Assembly: GCF_932294415.1 (NCBI RefSeq)
Contig: NC_065536.1
Coordinates: 2,170,001 to 2,234,000, forward strand
Length of the DNA: 64,000 nt
Direction: 5' to 3'
Origin: Quercus robur
Lineage: Eukaryota > Streptophyta > Magnoliopsida > Fagales > Fagaceae
Below are positions 1 to 10,652 of this stretch, piece by piece. The number at the start of each line of letters is the position of its first letter. The stretch's first letter is position 1. The position numbers were made by a program, and so were the translations under genes. A model generated the notes under the pieces. The model ran no database searches. It saw nothing but the letters and a program-made list of their open reading frames with translations, and was not told the origin of the DNA.

Positions 1-4
1 TAAA

Positions 5-98
5 TAATAAGTCATTTTTTCTTCAACAAATAACAAAGACACGTCACCATAAATAAGTCATTTTTTCTTCAACAAATAACAAAGACACGTCACCATAA
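5..98. repeat. 46-bp tandem duplication
   Basis: Two consecutive near-identical 46-bp units begin the window; the word gtcattttttcttcaac starts at 11 and again at 57. The unit is AT-rich, has no coding signal and is probably a recent slippage or tandem duplication. Confidence 0.85.
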
Positions 99-217
99 TG
101 CTATGGCCTCAACACCCACCTCTCTCTTTCATTTTTCTGTTATTTTTGAGATTTTTTGGATAATTAATTTTTTTATAGGTTGGATAATTAATTGTTGTAT
201 ATTCATTAAAAAAAAAA

Positions 218-662
218 TTGTTGCATAAAATATTGTGAATTAAAATGTATAAAAAATGACAATTTAAATGTAAAAATATAGTAGTTAATATGAAAGATAG
301 GGAGTTAATCAAATATTTAATTCCACATTAAAAAGGTGAGAGACTCTTTTATTTATTTATTTTTTTAAATGTGGTGATTAATAGGCTAAAATGTATTAGA
401 GTAAATATTGGACCAAATACGTGCGTAGGAACCAATCACGTAAGTTCTATAATAATTGTTGTATAAAATATTGTGTAATTAAAATGTATATAAAACGACA
501 ACTTAAATGTAAAAATATAATAGTTAATATAGAAGATATGGAGTTAATCAAATATTTAATCTCACATTAAAAAGGTGAGAGACTCTTTTATTTTTTTTAA
601 ATGTGGCGATTAATAGGCTAAAATGTATTGGAGTAGATATTGGACCAGATACATGCGTAGGA
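218..662. repeat. ~210-bp imperfect direct duplication
   Basis: Segments 218-430 and 456-662 align along their length with scattered differences. Both start with ttgttg(c/t)ataaaatattgtg and end at tgcgtagga, separated by about 25 bp. Both are AT-rich and non-coding. The divergence makes this older than the 46-bp duplication beside it. Confidence 0.8.
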
Positions 663-2042
663 AAATGTGAAGAGAGAAGATTTTCACCCATTTCATGAAC
701 TAGCATTTGGGCTTATTTATTTCTTCAGAAACTCATTATCATCATTTATATAGTAATTAAAAGCATTCTTTATTATGAATGCCTTTTTTAAATGAAAATA
801 CATTTTAAAAATAGAAATATTTAGGATTCAAATAATAAAAATAAAAGATACTCATACATATATTTGAGGAACCATATATATTTGTTTTAGATGGAAAGAT
901 AGAGTGCTTAGAACATGTTTACTAAGATAAGAGTCTTCTTCAATAATAACCAAGAAAAAAAATGTGTTCTTTTTATTTAAAAAAAAAACATTGTGTATAC
1001 TGTATATAATCTCCTTATCAAACGTCTTCATCATTTGTATAGCAATTATAAGGATTCTTTATTATTAATGCCTTTTCTAAAAATATTGTGTATATAACCT
1101 TCTTATCAAATTTCTAGAAACAATTTGAATAATGATTATTACACATTACTGTACGCACTCGGTATAAAAGTGTGGATATCTACCCCTACAAAATGTGGAC
1201 ATTGAATAGTTTTCATGAAAAGAACGTACCATATTGGAGAGAATGTAAACTTCTGGATCTATAATTTGAAGAGTGCTGAGTCCAAAGCCATTGGTTCAGC
1301 TTCAGAAGGACACATTATCCCAAGACCTATCTATGTATTCTATCACTCAAAATAAGAAGCTAAGTTGAGAACCATTTATCGGCCTCTCATCTTTGTATTA
1401 GAATTTAATCATTACGCAGTCACTTGGTAAAGGAGGTCAGGCCTCTTTGAGTACCTTATAAATGATACCCCGATCACATTTTAGCCAAGATATGTCTTAT
1501 GAGAACTTTTAGCCCTCATTTTAGCTAACGATTTAATGATACGAACGTGCCCAAATACTAGGTTAGTCGTAATTGGTGAATGGAGGCCTAGGGCTAGGAC
1601 TCAGTCTTGAGCCTACACAAATTACAACCAGTCAACAAACCCTTTAATGAGCCAACTACAAACTACTGACAAAACTACTTTGCATCATTAGGGATCATTT
1701 ATAAACCCTGGGAATGGTTGGTGACCATAATATCAGGACAAGGGCCATATTCCCAACTGTACTGGAATGTACGTATCAAATATTAGAGTAATAATTTCAT
1801 CCTAAGTAATCTTTAAGATGTTATATTGTTATAATTAGAATAAAAATGCTTTCACTTTAATTTATCATTAGTACTATTTTTATTATTTACTAATCACAAG
1901 ATGTCATATCAACATTTTATATTTTAGAAAAAAATTTATAAAAAGTATTTCGCTTGTATACTTATTATTGTTTAATTTAATAGCATCTACTGGTTTTCAA
2001 CATTAGTTCAAACCTTTATGAATAGGTAGTAAACCAAAAACA
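663..2042. other. Intergenic, no gene recognised
   Basis: AT-rich DNA with no open reading frame resembling a known family. The part from about 1180 to 1770 has a more balanced base composition and may be an old transposon remnant, but I found no terminal repeats or protein similarity to name it. Confidence 0.5.
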
Positions 2043-2051
2043 AGTCCTTCA

Positions 2052-2232
2052 GAGTAATACTAGGGACACAACTTTTACAATAATTTTTACTACAATTTTT
2101 ACCACAACTTGCTCAAGTGACAAGTTGTGAGTGATGGAGTAAAATTATAGGTCTACAACTTTACCACTCACAACTTACCACATGAGCAAGTTGGCAAAAA
2201 TTGTGGTGAAAGTTGTGTCTTGAGCATTACTC
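2052..2232. mobile_element. MITE with 9-bp TSD (MULE-type)
   Basis: A 181-bp element with inverted ends: the left end starts GAGTAATACTAGGGACACAAC and the right end, read on the other strand, starts GAGTAATGCTCAAGACACAAC. The next ~25 bp of the arms also pair imperfectly. The flanks are agtccttca (2043-2051) and aatccttca (2233-2241), a 9-bp duplication with one mismatch. Nine-base duplications are the Mutator-superfamily signature. There is no coding capacity, so it is a non-autonomous MITE. Confidence 0.7.
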
Positions 2233-2241
2233 AATCCTTCA

Positions 2242-3215
2242 TGTTGTTTTATAGTACTTGAACTGAAGCAACAATCCTTGAACTTACATTATTCTTGAGA
2301 AACAACTTACATTATTCTTGGTGATTCATTTCAACTTAATTTTATTTTTCTGATCATAACATGTTCTGGACATTACCACTATTGAACCATTAACATCTAA
2401 CCTATTTGTTAGTGATAATATCATAATATGTATAATAAAAAAAAAAAAAAAAAACGTATTGGTGTTTCCTTTCTCCCTTTTTTCTAAGGATTTAGCATGG
2501 GCGGACATATGTAGTATCTTTGTTGGCTAAGGGGGCGCAAAATTACTTAGGTATAGTCGATGTTGTATCTTATATTCCTCAACTGAATTCAACCATATAG
2601 TTGTATTAATCAATACAACAAAAAGGTGTTATTTTAAGACAATTTATTTAGGGTGAGTGTGCACTTCTTATTTTCTGCGTCCTATATAATGTGCTCATTT
2701 TATTAGTCTGGCTACTTTCATCTTATAAAAGTTCGCTTATGCAATGATTAATGGCCAGGGCAAGGCTAACTATAGCTTTAGTGACATTATTTTAAAACGG
2801 TTCATATAAAAACTATAGGCAAATGAGTTGCAATTATACTTTTCTTGTCATTTGGAAAAAGAAATGGTAAATGGACTAATTAGAAAAAAAAATGGCAAAT
2901 GGATTTTCAAAGGTCGTTATGGCAGTGACACCTTTTGCCAAGTTTACAGCAAATGGACGCCTACTGATCCTTGTTGTAAGGTGGCATGCTTGAAAGTTTC
3001 CTCAAAATATATTTATGTACAAACCAAGGCATGTCAAACTCAAGCACGTCGTGATACCATATTAATTTCATAGGAAACTATCAGTCAGTTTTCCTCACCA
3101 AAGGCCATGGTTTTGTACACCTAGCTTTGTGGGCTACCTCATAAATTATAAACAAAAATGGATCATGATATACGTTCATTGAAGTTCACCTTTTTTTTTT
3201 ATCTGTTTGAGGTTG

Positions 3216-3249
<34 letters not shown>

Positions 3250-3642
3250 TTGCAAAATACAATCATGTTAAACCAAGTACAAGGACAAAACTAAAAACCA
3301 GATATAAAATAGATAATAATGTAGATGGACTTTGTTCACATAAAAGTAATGGAAAGCCAAGTCAAGACCTCACATTCTCAAAAAAGCAGCAAACATTCCC
3401 AAAGGTGAAAACTTTATTTTCTACCAAATATAAAGTCCTAACACTACAGGATTTGACCCTAACAACACCATCAAGACCCAAAAGACTAGAAACTCACAAG
3501 AAAAAGAAAAATAAACAAAGCACAAAGCAACTAGCTAGTAGATCTCAAACTACTAATACCTAAAACAAGTCCTAACTCTGAAAGACCTCAAACAAGACCA
3601 GCAAGCCAGAGACCCTATTGTGCATCCATGTCCTTCATTCTT
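2242..3642. other. Intergenic with (GA)n microsatellite
   Basis: No gene is recognised. A (GA)n tract lies at about 3219-3246. Reading frames through this tract and the K/T-rich sequence after it show no family resemblance and look like chance. The stretch just left of 3643 is the likely 3' untranslated and downstream region of the minus-strand glycine-rich protein gene. Confidence 0.5.
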
Positions 3643-3942
3643 TCATGGTGGTGAGCCAACACCAATGGGAATACCACTACCAGGGATTGTGGGGAGGATT
3701 GGAACACAGCCACCTGGGAAGAAAGTACAAAAGCTTGATGGACCAGAGCCAGAGCCAGAGCCAATGCCACCAGCAAAACCTGGACTTGGAATGGAGCCAC
3801 CAACCCCACCAATGCCTCCAAGAAAGTTCTGAGGGTGTTCGACCTTGTCATTGCTCTTGAGTTGCCTTCCTCCTTCAACATCAGATGAAAGGACTAGTAG
3901 CAGGATGGTGAGCATCAAAAACACCTTAGTTACTCTCTCCAT
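3643..3942 (-). CDS. Small secreted glycine-rich protein
   Basis: A single-exon frame of 99 residues. Residues 1-24 form a good signal peptide (basic MERVTK, then a leucine-rich core, ending near DVEG), so the product is probably secreted to the wall or apoplast. The mature part begins GGRQLKSNDKVEHPQNFLGG and continues as Gly/Pro/Ser-rich sequence with a GSGSGSG run, a short CTFFPGGC segment holding the only two cysteines, and a PGSGIPIGVG tail. This layout resembles plant putative cell-wall glycine-rich proteins, a compositional rather than enzymatic class, so no reaction can be assigned. A TATA-like CTATAAG lies about 113 bp upstream. The frame is intact and the start is the only ATG that gives the signal peptide. 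It stands alone, and the nearest gene is the peroxidase array. Confidence 0.72.
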   Translation of the reverse strand: MERVTKVFLMLTILLLVLSSDVEGGRQLKSNDKVEHPQNFLGGIGGVGGSIPSPGFAGGIGSGSGSGPSSFCTFFPGGCVPILPTIPGSGIPIGVGSPP

Positions 3943-4054
3943 CTTAACACAAACACAACTCTCTGAAGTCTGAATACCCTAGCAATGCTCTCTCTCTCTC
4001 TCACTTTCAAACACACACTCTACAATGAAGAGAAGCTTGGTCATATACACCCAT

Positions 4055-4061
4055 CTTATAG
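4055..4061 (-). promoter_or_regulatory. TATA box of glycine-rich protein gene
   Basis: CTATAAG on the minus strand, about 113 bp before the ATG at 3942. A CT-rich leader sits between them, as is common in plant promoters. Confidence 0.5.
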
Positions 4062-5225
4062 TACCAAGCTTTTCCATTTAAAGAAGGGTCTCTATAACTC
4101 TCAATTTGCTTAGCTTATGGTATGGTCGGGGATGGAAAAGAAGTGAGAGTAGTCACTAAATGCAAATTAAATTATATAGTCCTTTGGGAAGGGATATAAC
4201 ACACACCAAACAACCAACTTACTTGAAGTTACTAGCTAACCATGAGTTGGTAATTTGTTCACATAAATGAGTGGTGGATTAAAAAATTGTACATTTTGTA
4301 GCTAGGTATAAGTATAACTGCATTTTTGTCTAACTTATTTTTTGAACCCAATAAGTCAATTACAAAAATAAATTCAAACGTAAATAGCTATTTCACAACA
4401 AATGGAAGCATTTAGGTTGCTTTTAGCACATTCCATTATTTGGTAGTAAGTGATGAATTTCATTTCCATAATCCATTCCAACGTTTAACCCAAGAAAACA
4501 TCCTCTTATTTTTGTTGGTCTGTAACGTATGTTTCGTGGCAAGGATTTATGATACCTATCTGATAGGATAGGAATGTCCAGAGAAGCATCCATGTTGAAC
4601 AAAAAGTGACCATCTCTTAGCCAAAAATAATAAAATAAAATTTTAAAGAAAAAACCATCCATATAGTACAAAGGATTTAACATAACTTATATATGGTATT
4701 GGTCTTGAATTTATGACGATCCTAGCTACCTAACAATAAATGAATAGCGTAAAGGAACTCTGAAGATTTTTCTTCTTGACATAATGGCTACTTTACCCTC
4801 CAGTAAATACTTTTCCAAATTCTTGAACTGTCGTTCACTAGTTCATATATCCACCCCCACCGATACATTTCTATTATAGCGGGGTAATATTTAACTGTTG
4901 CGCAGCTTTGTCGCAAAAATTAAATTTGCCATCATTACGTATACTATATTGAAAGCGAAACTCTATAGAAAGGGATTAGTTTAATGTGAATTCAATAGTT
5001 TATATAATTCATTTTTCAGTGGTTGGTCGGAAACTTGGAATCAATAAAATAGGAAGTATGGACGATTAATTTCTGCCTCTTTTGGTGAATGAAATGATAT
5101 GCTCCACATATGTGCCGAAGAGGGCTAGTTTTCAAAAAAATTTGTAACTCATTGTCATTATTTTCTTCCAATAGTAAGAATTAAGGTTCAAATATCTTCA
5201 CTTGTTGTAAAACACACACACATAG

Positions 5226-5300
<75 letters not shown>

Positions 5301-5628
5301 CAACTGCAATTTTTATTGAATTTGATTGAATGAAAACTAGAATAATCAAGTTAGGGTCAGCTAATTAGTAAATAGCCTTTTCAAATCATTTTGTTTGTTT
5401 GTGCTATATTCACTTTACACATTTTTTGTATCAATTAAAAAAAAAAAAAAAAGATAGAGTTATGCACGTTTTTGTAACGTCACAAATACAAATTTATATT
5501 ATTATTTTCTCACCAGAATTTATTCAAAGGCTTACAGAAGAACTTATTTATACTTGAATCATCCTTTTAAGAATGAAACCGTGTAAGTAATAATACAGAA
5601 TAATTTCAATTGCTACACAGCCTATAAT
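4062..5628. other. Intergenic; 3' flank of peroxidase copy 1; (TA)n(GA)n tract
   Basis: No gene is recognised. A compound (TA)n(GA)n microsatellite spans about 5227-5299. The last ~350 bp (ttgaatttgattgaatgaaaa, then tcagctaattagtaaatag) recur left of exon 2 in the other peroxidase loci, so they belong to the duplicated unit. Confidence 0.7.
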
Positions 5629-6612
5629 TTAGTTCACAAACTTACAGTCTTTCCTAATTTCACCCTGGCTCCCTGTGATCACTTCAATGTAACCCATTTT
5701 CACCATAGCTGCTCCAAACTTATAAGCCCATATTTCACCTTGCTTTGCATTATTCTTGACAATTTCAACCGTTGAAGAGCTGCTCAAAAGAGTTTGATCA
5801 GAGGTTAATAATCCATTGTGATTCTTCAAATCTGTATAGTACTTATTATCAAGCCTATGTGGTGTAAGTACATCAAGGGGCACAGTTATTGGATAGTCAT
5901 TGCCAGCATTTTTTGGACACTTGGTCTTTAAGGCTCTAGCAAATTTGGGATCCATTGAAGGATCTTGTGGATGTGTTGCATTGAAAGTGTATAGCCGCTT
6001 TGAGAAAGAAGAACAATGTGACACGCCTATAGAATGTGCCCCAGAAAGTGTCACCATTTCATCAAGACTAAGGCCTTTTTTAGAAAACCATTTTTTGAGT
6101 TTCTTGGCATTGAAGTCAAATGCTGGAAGGTTATTGTTAGGCTCATCTATGTGGGAAACCCTGCCATCACGGCGTCCTGATGGTACCATGTAACTTATGC
6201 CTCCAACTTTGTAAGCACTGTCACGAGCAGCAAATGCAATAATATCTGCACAAGAAACTGTTTGTGGGCATTGAGCTTCAAGTTGAGTCTTTGCCTCATA
6301 TATCACTTCAAAGCCTCGTAAGGGTTTGTTCGCTAAATTTTCCTTCTCTGCTTGGTTTCCAGGTGTTGACTCCAATAGGATAGAGGCATCACAACCCTAG
6401 CATAGATAAAATGGGAAAAATATGATTTAACTCTAACATCTTAGTAGCATTCAAAGTATTCTTTTAAACCCCCACCCCCCCCCCCCCCCCCAAAAAAACC
6501 TTAAAATATTGGAATATGACGCAATAATTATCTTATGTATCGGATATAATCTATCATTTTTTTTTAAGTATGTAGATCCCCGACTATGTTGTCGAAGTAT
6601 TCTTCTCGCCAA

Positions 6613-6645
<33 letters not shown>

Positions 6646-8265
6646 CTTCAAATTTTGGCACATAACTACATCTATATACGATAATTATATATGTAGTGGA
6701 CAAATGCAGTACGCCTTTGATTATAGATGGTAATTCATGTTTACGTGTTATATTGACTTATGAGTATTTGGTTGTATAGGCGTTTATTAATTGTGTTAAG
6801 ATTTCTTGACAATAACATGATCTGTTTATTAAATAGGTTAACATGATACAACCTGACACGACTAGTCTGACAAATAAATCATGCAATCAAAGTTAACACA
6901 TTTACTTTACACGAATAACCTATTTGCAATTCTCAAATTTTATAAAATGAAAAAAGTACACAATTATATTGCAAACAAAATTCTTCTAAAAGTTTAAAGA
7001 TTTGAAACAAAGTCACAAACAATTAAAATATAATTATAACTATAAATTTTGAAGAGTAAATTTATCAAATTAACCTTAAATTAAATGGATCAAAATGAGT
7101 TCAAACAGGTTTCACATGTTAAACTTGAATTAAATAGGTTAATTCATGTTAACCCGAATTTGACCCGAACTCGTCAAAATTAAATTTTAAACTTCTAATA
7201 TTGACACCCCCCCCTACTCTGATAGCAAAGAGATATTTGTTTCATCTATATTATGGGGATCTGCTCTTAAAGCAAGTTCAACAAAAGTCGTGGGTTAGAC
7301 ACCTGATGCTATATACTGTCCGTTAAGATGAACCTTTCTTCCGTGACACGAACCAAAAAACTAATATCTTAGAAGCTTGTTCCCGTAATGGTCCCGTAGC
7401 TCAGTTGGTTAGAGCGTTGGTCTTATGAGCCGAAGGTCGCGGGTTCGAGCCCCGCCGGGACCATTTCTCTCTCCGAATTTTTTATTCTAGCATTTTTTTA
7501 AGGTAGCCTATATATAGCATAATAGCAATGCGCAATTATGTTTGACTTGACTCTCTCTCTCTCTTTGTTCTTCAAACATAACAAATATGACTTCGAAATT
7601 AACATGTACAAGAAGCTTAACAAAACAAAAAAGAAAAAGAAAAAAAAAGAGCAGATTCTATTGAACATAAGATGTTGATGGATCTTGAAAATGACTTTGA
7701 AACGTGCATATATAAGAGGCTTAACAAAATAACAAAAACAGATTATATTGAACAATTGAACATGTTAATAGGTCTAAAAAAGTGTCTTTGAATGCTTGAG
7801 AAGCTTAACAGACAACAAAAGCAGAAGCTATTGAACACGACATGTTAATGGGTCTTGAAAATGACTTTGAAACATGCATAAGAATCTCAACAAATAACCA
7901 AAAAAAAAAAAAAAAACTATATTTCGAGCATAATATGCTCATGAGTCTAAAAAGTGACTTTAAGAAATAGCAAATTAACAGATTCTATATATTGAACGTA
8001 ACAATTAAGTTGATTGGTGTATTGCAAAATTGAGCTAGCATACCCTGACAAAACAGTCATGATAATGCATTCTGATGATGGCAGCAGCTAGGCCAGGGTT
8101 CTTTGACACAGCTTTGTTCACAGTGTTTCTCACAATGGTCTCTGCAGAAGGACAAGTTGATTGATAGTAACCCACTTTGAGTAATGATGGCATGGCCAGT
8201 GACACTGACACCATCATAGACATAGTAACAAAGAGAACCAAGCAAATTTTGATGGTTGTTGCCAT
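5629..8265 (-). CDS. Class III peroxidase, copy 1 (intact)
   Basis: Two exons, 8044-8265 and 5629-6396. The intron 6397-8043 runs GTATGC to CTAG and is phase 0 inside FVR|GCDAS. Translation gives 329 residues, normal for the family. Residues 1-25 are a signal peptide, so the enzyme is secreted; it uses H2O2 to oxidise phenolic and similar donors through a haem. Visible catalytic parts are distal Arg65 and His69 in [20 protein letters not shown], and proximal haem ligand His195 in LSGAHSIG. All eight disulphide cysteines are present. Odd points are Tyr68, where the other readable copies have Phe, and an intron about ten times longer than its paralogues, which holds a tRNA gene on the other strand and a minisatellite. 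It is closest to peroxidase-5-like proteins; the exact subgroup is uncertain. Confidence 0.9.
6475..6643. repeat. Poly-C and (AAT)n tracts in intron
   Basis: A poly-C run at about 6475-6490 and an (AAT)n tract at about 6613-6643, both inside the copy 1 intron. They contribute to its expansion. Confidence 0.8.
7390..7463 (+). tRNA. tRNA-Ile (anticodon UAU)
   Basis: A complete 74-nt cloverleaf. The acceptor GGTCCCG (7390-7396) pairs perfectly with CGGGACC (7456-7462), with discriminator A. The D-arm is GCTC/GAGC. The anticodon arm is TTGGT/GCCGA around loop CTTATGA, putting TAT at 7424-7426. The T-arm is GCGGG/CCCGC around TTCGAGC. No intron is present, and a T6 run at 7478-7483 is a plausible Pol III stop. 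UAU reads the AUA isoleucine codon. Base 37 is G, where A is normal for tRNAs reading ANN codons, and two anticodon-stem pairs are G-T, so its activity is not assured. It lies antisense within the first intron of peroxidase copy 1. Confidence 0.9.
7478..7483 (+). terminator. T6 Pol III terminator
   Basis: Six T residues, 15 nt after the tRNA 3' end. Four or more T suffice for RNA polymerase III termination. Confidence 0.6.
7570..7990. repeat. ~105-bp minisatellite in copy 1 intron
   Basis: Four or so imperfect repeats of roughly 100-115 bp. Each carries gaacat..atgttaatgg, cttgaaaatgactttgaaac and aagaggcttaacaaa. It sits between the tRNA gene and exon 1. No reading frame runs through it. 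Confidence 0.75.
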
Positions 8266-8388
8266 AGTTACTCTACAACTGATCAAATACTGTAAAGAGT
8301 GAATGATGAATAGGCGAAAAGAGCAAAGAAAGAACAATATATATTATAAGCAAGTTGGAGATGAAGGGAAAGGTCGATGTTAACCAAG

Positions 8389-8396
8389 TATATATA
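8389..8396 (-). promoter_or_regulatory. TATA box of peroxidase copy 1
   Basis: TATATATA on the minus strand, about 124 bp before the ATG at 8265. It occupies the same place as TATAAATA in the paralogues. Confidence 0.65.
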
Positions 8397-9357
8397 GGCA
8401 AGAAAATAGTGAAGATAAGATTGGCATGCAGTTTTACTTTTACACAAAAACGCGTATAGCTACATGGAAGAAAAACTTGAAGCTGTATAAGTTTGAGGGT
8501 TTCCGAGGTACGTAATTACTTAAAAGGAAACAGTCTTCAATGGCTCATTAATTTCAAGTAGCTTATTTTGTACAAGATCTTTTAGCCTATTAGATTTTTA
8601 GTGGTTGGTGATGTATCTATCTTCTTTGACTTTCAAAGAACTCAGCTTGACAATGGAGAGAATAAGAAGGCAAAATAATCTTCATACCCCTTCATGCGTT
8701 CATAATATGCAGACTGGGTCAGTCATTCATATTTGAGCTTAATTTTCAGAATCATTAGGGTTATAGTTTCTCTTCACGTGTTAACAACTTGATTAGGACA
8801 AGAAAATGGATGGAAAAGAACCGAAAGGAATATTAGTGCATCCCACTAATACTATTCTACTGTTTGAGAACTCTTCAGAAGAGAAGAATGGAACAAGTCT
8901 AATAGGGAAAATGCTGATCATTTTCCTAAATACTGAAGAAGAAATATAATATAAAGGGACTTAATATTAAATATATGTATATTTATTTACTTTTCATTCT
9001 TTAAAAAAAAAAAAATTCAAATAGACTGGAGAAAAATGAGAATAAAAAAGTAATTATTTTTCTATTTCATTCTATTTTCATTAAAATTTACTTATTTCAT
9101 TTCATTTGATATATATAGTGTTTATAAACACCCATAATAGAGTATAACTTATTAGACAAATTAATTTAAGAAGGAACAAGTATGTATTGCAATTGGGAAA
9201 ATAGGTTACCAAACAAGTAATTATTTATTATTTTCAAAGTTTTACAATGTGATACTTCGTCTCTCACATTAATTAGATTTGTATGATAATATTCACCATT
9301 CATATAAGATAAAGGAGTACTGTGTTCCTCTACTTTGAGAGTATCTAGTAATTTTCC
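8397..9357. other. Upstream flank of copy 1 (shared with paralogues)
   Basis: No gene. The landmarks (agtttgagggtttc, cttggcaatgg-type words, gattaggacaag.aaatgga) recur upstream of every other full peroxidase locus, which shows the promoter side was duplicated with the genes. Confidence 0.7.
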
Positions 9358-9365
9358 GTGATTAA

Positions 9366-10276
9366 TAGGGGTGGCGCTCGCTGACTTACCAAAAAAAAAA
9401 AATATATATATATATTATATATAATATTTTTATATTTATTTTGTTTTGACCCTCCTAAAATAAAATTTTCAACACTTTGACCTTAATTTTTTTTCTAAGT
9501 ACAATTGAAATAAGCTTAAATAGGATCCTCTTACCAATATCTTAGCATTTTTAAACAAAGAAAAAAAAGCCCAACAATAAACCAATTTGATCTAAAACCT
9601 TGAAAAAAAAAAAGTTGCTAAATCTAAATGTATTTTTAATTTGTTGTTGAGTGGAGACTGGGGGCGGGCATGGTATAAGCCAAGAGTGATTGGGTGAAGA
9701 CAAAAGCAATTGTTAACATAACAAAAATTTTCTTAGTCCATTTGGGAATGATTTATCTTACTTTTTGCTAAAAGTAGTATAAATAATAGGTAAAAGCTAA
9801 ATAAAACAAGTAAGGACTCACATGAGACTTGCATATAGCAAGAAAAAAAAGAGAGAGCAATAAGCTCACATATAATCAAGACTCAAACACACAATAAAAT
9901 TACAAAGAACAATAGTTGTTAAAGTTGAGTTCAATTGTTAAATAAAAGAATCATAAAGAGTAAAGACAAACTAATAGATAAAATAATTATGAGCAATAGT
10001 AATTAAAGTTCACTTAACAATAATAATTAATATGTTTATTGTATTTATAAACAATAAATGATTTTTAAGATTTCATCTTAGCAACAATAATTAATATGTT
10101 CATTGTATTATGAAACAGTATGCCAAATAAAGTAATAGTTTATCTTTTATTCTCTTGCATGCTAGTACTATGGTCAAATTTGTAATAAGAAAATCTCGTA
10201 GACTATAAAATTCATTTCCTATAAAAAATTCATCTATTTTTTGACACTCCTAAAAATAATTCTAGAGCTGCCATTG
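9366..10276. mobile_element. Non-autonomous hAT element, 911 bp
   Basis: It is flanked by a perfect 8-bp duplication GTGATTAA (9358-9365 and 10277-10284). The ends are TAGGGGTGGCGCTC on the left and, on the opposite strand, CAATGGCAGCTCTAG on the right, degenerate versions of the plant hAT terminus CAGGGGCGG. The interior is AT-rich with no transposase. Paralogues read straight through the site (for example ccatgattaagcatgac near 30300), confirming an insertion. Confidence 0.8.
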
Positions 10277-10652
10277 GTGATTAACCATGACAAATTAGCT
10301 AAATATATCCCATTGATCAAGTAGCTACATTTTAAAATTAATTGGAACCCACTTAAGATGACCATTTAAGTGTCATCCATAGGGAAGAGTTCGTTCTTAG
10401 CCTAATGAAATACCTTTCTCGGCTTACAAATCCCAGCTTTAATTTTATGGATTAATACATATGGCTAACTATGAAAAAACAACTAGTTTCTTAATTAGTT
10501 CAACCATTCAGTGTTTATTGCACCTTCGTAATTATTTCAGTTATGTTAGAAAACCTATTAATTAATAGATAAAAGCATACTCCAACTAATTCACAAAAAG
10601 TACTTTATTTTATTTCAATTGAATTTTGTAACAAAAGATTTGTTATCCCTAA

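Noticed and set aside
3207-3563. 118-codon plus-strand frame starting in the (GA)n tract
   Set aside because: The RERERER start is microsatellite translation and the rest is low-complexity K/T/S sequence without family resemblance.
3223-5299. CRISPR-like arrays from the repeated units
   Set aside because: Repeats are microsatellites or simple tandem duplications; no regular repeat-spacer structure exists and the DNA is eukaryotic.
5900-6193. Open plus-strand frame opposite peroxidase exon 2 (and its counterparts at 19295, 31524, 43974, 53625 and 58623)
   Set aside because: It recurs only because the peroxidase coding sequence is conserved; it is an antisense shadow with no start context, domain or independent conservation.
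8057-8245. Alternative minus-strand frame over exon 1, repeated in copies 6, 7 and 8
   Set aside because: Same DNA as the signal-peptide exon in another frame; explained by the duplication.
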